A stretch of DNA of 6,792 bases from Pseudomonadota bacterium (lineage in GTDB: Bacteria > Pseudomonadota > Alphaproteobacteria > UBA828 > JAPUJA01): positions 1-6,792 of the forward strand of contig JAPUJA010000163.1 of NCBI GenBank assembly GCA_027296525.1, written 5' to 3'. A program made the translations under genes and the position numbers. The notes under the pieces are model-generated. The model had not been told where the DNA came from. It saw nothing but the letters and a program-made list of their open reading frames with translations, and searched no databases. Below are positions 5,930-6,792 of this stretch, piece by piece. The stretch's first letter is position 1, and the number at the start of each line of letters is the position of its first letter.

Positions 5930-6280
5930 GGCCGGATCGTGTCTCAGTTTGAAATCCTGCTGAACCGACTCCCTGAACGTCCGCTTTTTAGCGGATCATG
6001 TCGGCTTCCCGCCCAACGGCAGAGATTGGCGCGGGGCCATCGGCACTTCTGCTCCTGACCCGGAGTGGACCTCCGATTCCTGCCGCGACCGAGGATTCCA
6101 TCTGCCTGAGTTTCAGGTTACGTCTCGCAACGGCCAACCATGCGCTTACAGGAATCTCGTGCTTTGGACTGCCGGGTGGAAAAACTCGAATTGCCGCTGG
6201 GGATGGAACTCTTGCTGGGTACAATCGTCTTTCCCCATCGCTGCCCTCAGGAGTGGTGCCGTTTGATCCTCTGCTTTCAG
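5930..6280. other. Stretch without a convincing gene
   Basis: This region of about 350 bp lies between the ACT-gene promoter and the terminator of the repeat-protein gene. Frames open here in both directions give proteins with no recognisable domain, no good ribosome site and composition unlike the neighbouring genes. A short stem (TCCGCT 5980-5985, AGCGGA 5990-5995) with a four-T loop is the only clear structure. There is no tRNA, rRNA or CRISPR pattern. The base composition looks less GC-biased than the flanking genes, which may reflect a decayed gene or plain intergenic DNA; I cannot name a parent gene. Confidence 0.5.
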
Positions 6281-6313
6281 AGACAAAACCGGCCTCCCGA
6301 GGGGGAGGCCGGT
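6281..6313 (-). terminator. Intrinsic terminator of the repeat-protein gene
   Basis: ACCGGCCTCCC (6288-6298) and GGGAGGCCGGT (6303-6313) form a perfect 11-bp stem with a 4-nt loop. On the minus strand the stem is followed by TTTGTCT, a U-rich tail that continues the T at the stem base. It lies about 90 nt past the stop of the RG[FY]-repeat gene and faces the right way to end its transcript. On the plus strand the downstream side is not T-rich. Confidence 0.85.
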
Positions 6314-6401
6314 CGAGGGAACACCGGGGGCCGAGGAGCGGGGGGAGGCTCTAGGGAGGGTCAGGGAGAGCAGGCCCGCCGGTGGTCGATGTCAGGTCTC
6401 C

Positions 6402-6749
6402 TTAGGTGAGTTGAACATTGGGCCGGTAGCCGCGGGCGGTGTGGATCTCGAGGTTGAAGCCGCGGGCCGTCTCGGGCCTCGGGTTGTAACCCCGGTCGAT
6501 CTCGTCACGGGGGTTGAAGCCACGATCGGTCGCGTCGAGGTCGTAGCCACGGGCGGTGTGGATCTCGAGGTTGTAGCCGCGCGCGGTCTCGGGCCTTGGG
6601 TTGAAGCCGCGGAAGACGTCCTCGACCGCGGGGCCCTTCTGGGCGTCGAGGCTGGGGGTTCCGGCGGAGGCCGAGGCGACGGCCAGACCGGCGGTCAATG
6701 CGGCGACGAAAGCGAAATTGCCGGCAAGGGCGAAAATCGTGCGGGTCAT
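6402..6749 (-). CDS. Small secreted protein of seven RG[FY]-decapeptide repeats, function unknown
   Basis: I do not recognise this 115-residue protein. Residues 1-29 are a good Sec signal peptide: Arg3, a hydrophobic core around FALAGNFAFVAALTAGLAVA, then ASA before Gly30 as the likely cleavage site. After a short linker (30-46), the rest is repeats: RGFNPRPETA (47), RGYNLEIHTA (57), RGYDLDATD (67), RGFNPRDEID (76), RGYNPRPETA (86), RGFNLEIHTA (96) and RGYRPNVQLT (106). The first two units recur 39 residues later with Phe and Tyr exchanged. The mature part has no Cys and no membrane segment. A strong Shine-Dalgarno AAAGGAG lies 9 nt before the ATG, and an intrinsic terminator follows, so the gene is probably expressed alone or last in its transcript. 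It is periplasmic or secreted by inference. It could be a disordered, structural or ligand-binding repeat protein, or a peptide precursor; none is shown. Confidence 0.85.
   Translation of the reverse strand: MTRTIFALAGNFAFVAALTAGLAVASASAGTPSLDAQKGPAVEDVFRGFNPRPETARGYNLEIHTARGYDLDATDRGFNPRDEIDRGYNPRPETARGFNLEIHTARGYRPNVQLT
6435..6494 (-). repeat. 60-bp repeat, distal copy, within the RG[FY]-repeat gene
   Basis: This copy encodes residues 86-105 (RGYNPRPETA-RGFNLEIHTA). It matches 6552-6611 at a 117-bp offset (39 codons) with about 7 mismatches in 60, counted by eye. Two of the mismatches exchange Phe and Tyr codons, in opposite directions in the two units. Confidence 0.85.
6552..6611 (-). repeat. 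60-bp repeat, proximal copy, within the RG[FY]-repeat gene
   Basis: This copy encodes residues 47-66 (RGFNPRPETA-RGYNLEIHTA) and pairs with the copy at 6435-6494. The longest shared exact run is the first 22 bp in plus-strand order. The units between the copies (residues 67-85) are more diverged, so the 39-residue block seems to have duplicated after the shorter units arose. Confidence 0.85.
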
Positions 6750-6792
6750 TTCTAAGTCTCCTTTGCGTTTTGCCCCATGAGGAGCTCTGTGG

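Noticed and set aside
6191..6225. Possible plus-strand promoter TTGCCG ... TACAAT
   Set aside because: The spacer would be 23 nt, there is no plus-strand gene downstream, and the minus-strand terminator region follows.
5998..6354. Plus-strand 118-codon frame in the gap
   Set aside because: It has no ribosome site and no recognisable domain, and it runs through the perfect terminator hairpin at 6288-6313; it looks like a chance frame.
6402..6611. CRISPR-like array suggested by repeated short blocks
   Set aside because: The repeats are in-frame coding units without unique spacers of constant length; they encode a protein repeat.
6411..6755. Plus-strand 114-codon frame opposite the RG[FY]-repeat gene
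   Set aside because: The minus strand has a signal peptide, a strong Shine-Dalgarno and a terminator; the plus-strand Val/Gly/Glu-rich frame is its mirror.

Overview
The window is GC-rich bacterial DNA with strongly G/C-biased third codon positions, and it looks chromosomal. The gene content fits an aerobic alphaproteobacterium, probably Rhizobiales- or Rhodospirillales-like. The main pointers are a COX15-type heme A synthase of the form found in Alphaproteobacteria and mitochondria, an AraC-MGMT fusion without the Ada zinc domain, and a di-iron sterol-desaturase-family membrane protein. The assignment is by gene type only; there is no rRNA or tRNA to anchor it.

The left half reads on the + strand. 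It holds the C-terminal part of thiD (thiamin pyrimidine kinase), an AraC/O6-alkylguanine-DNA methyltransferase fusion, a MaoC-like hotdog protein that overlaps the fusion gene by 29 bp, and ctaA (heme A synthase). A GC-rich hairpin lies in the gap between the MaoC gene and ctaA. ctaA ends tail-to-tail, overlapping the next gene on the other strand by 34 bp.

The right half reads on the - strand. Going right to left, it begins with a small secreted protein made of seven near-decapeptide RG[FY] repeats, followed by a clear intrinsic terminator. Then comes a roughly 360-bp stretch without a convincing gene, a near-consensus sigma-70 promoter (TTGACC-N17-TATAAT), a leader of about 117 nt with a strong hairpin, a small ACT-like protein, an MFS transporter and a sterol-desaturase-family protein.

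Most genes are housekeeping or repair functions and do not form one obvious pathway. The ACT-like gene and the MFS gene may share a transcript from the strong promoter, which would suggest a small-molecule-responsive unit, but that is inference. The most unusual item is the secreted RG[FY] repeat protein (6402-6749). It has a signal peptide, no recognisable domain, a 39-residue higher-order repeat and its own terminator. The second is the long structured leader in front of the ACT-like gene.
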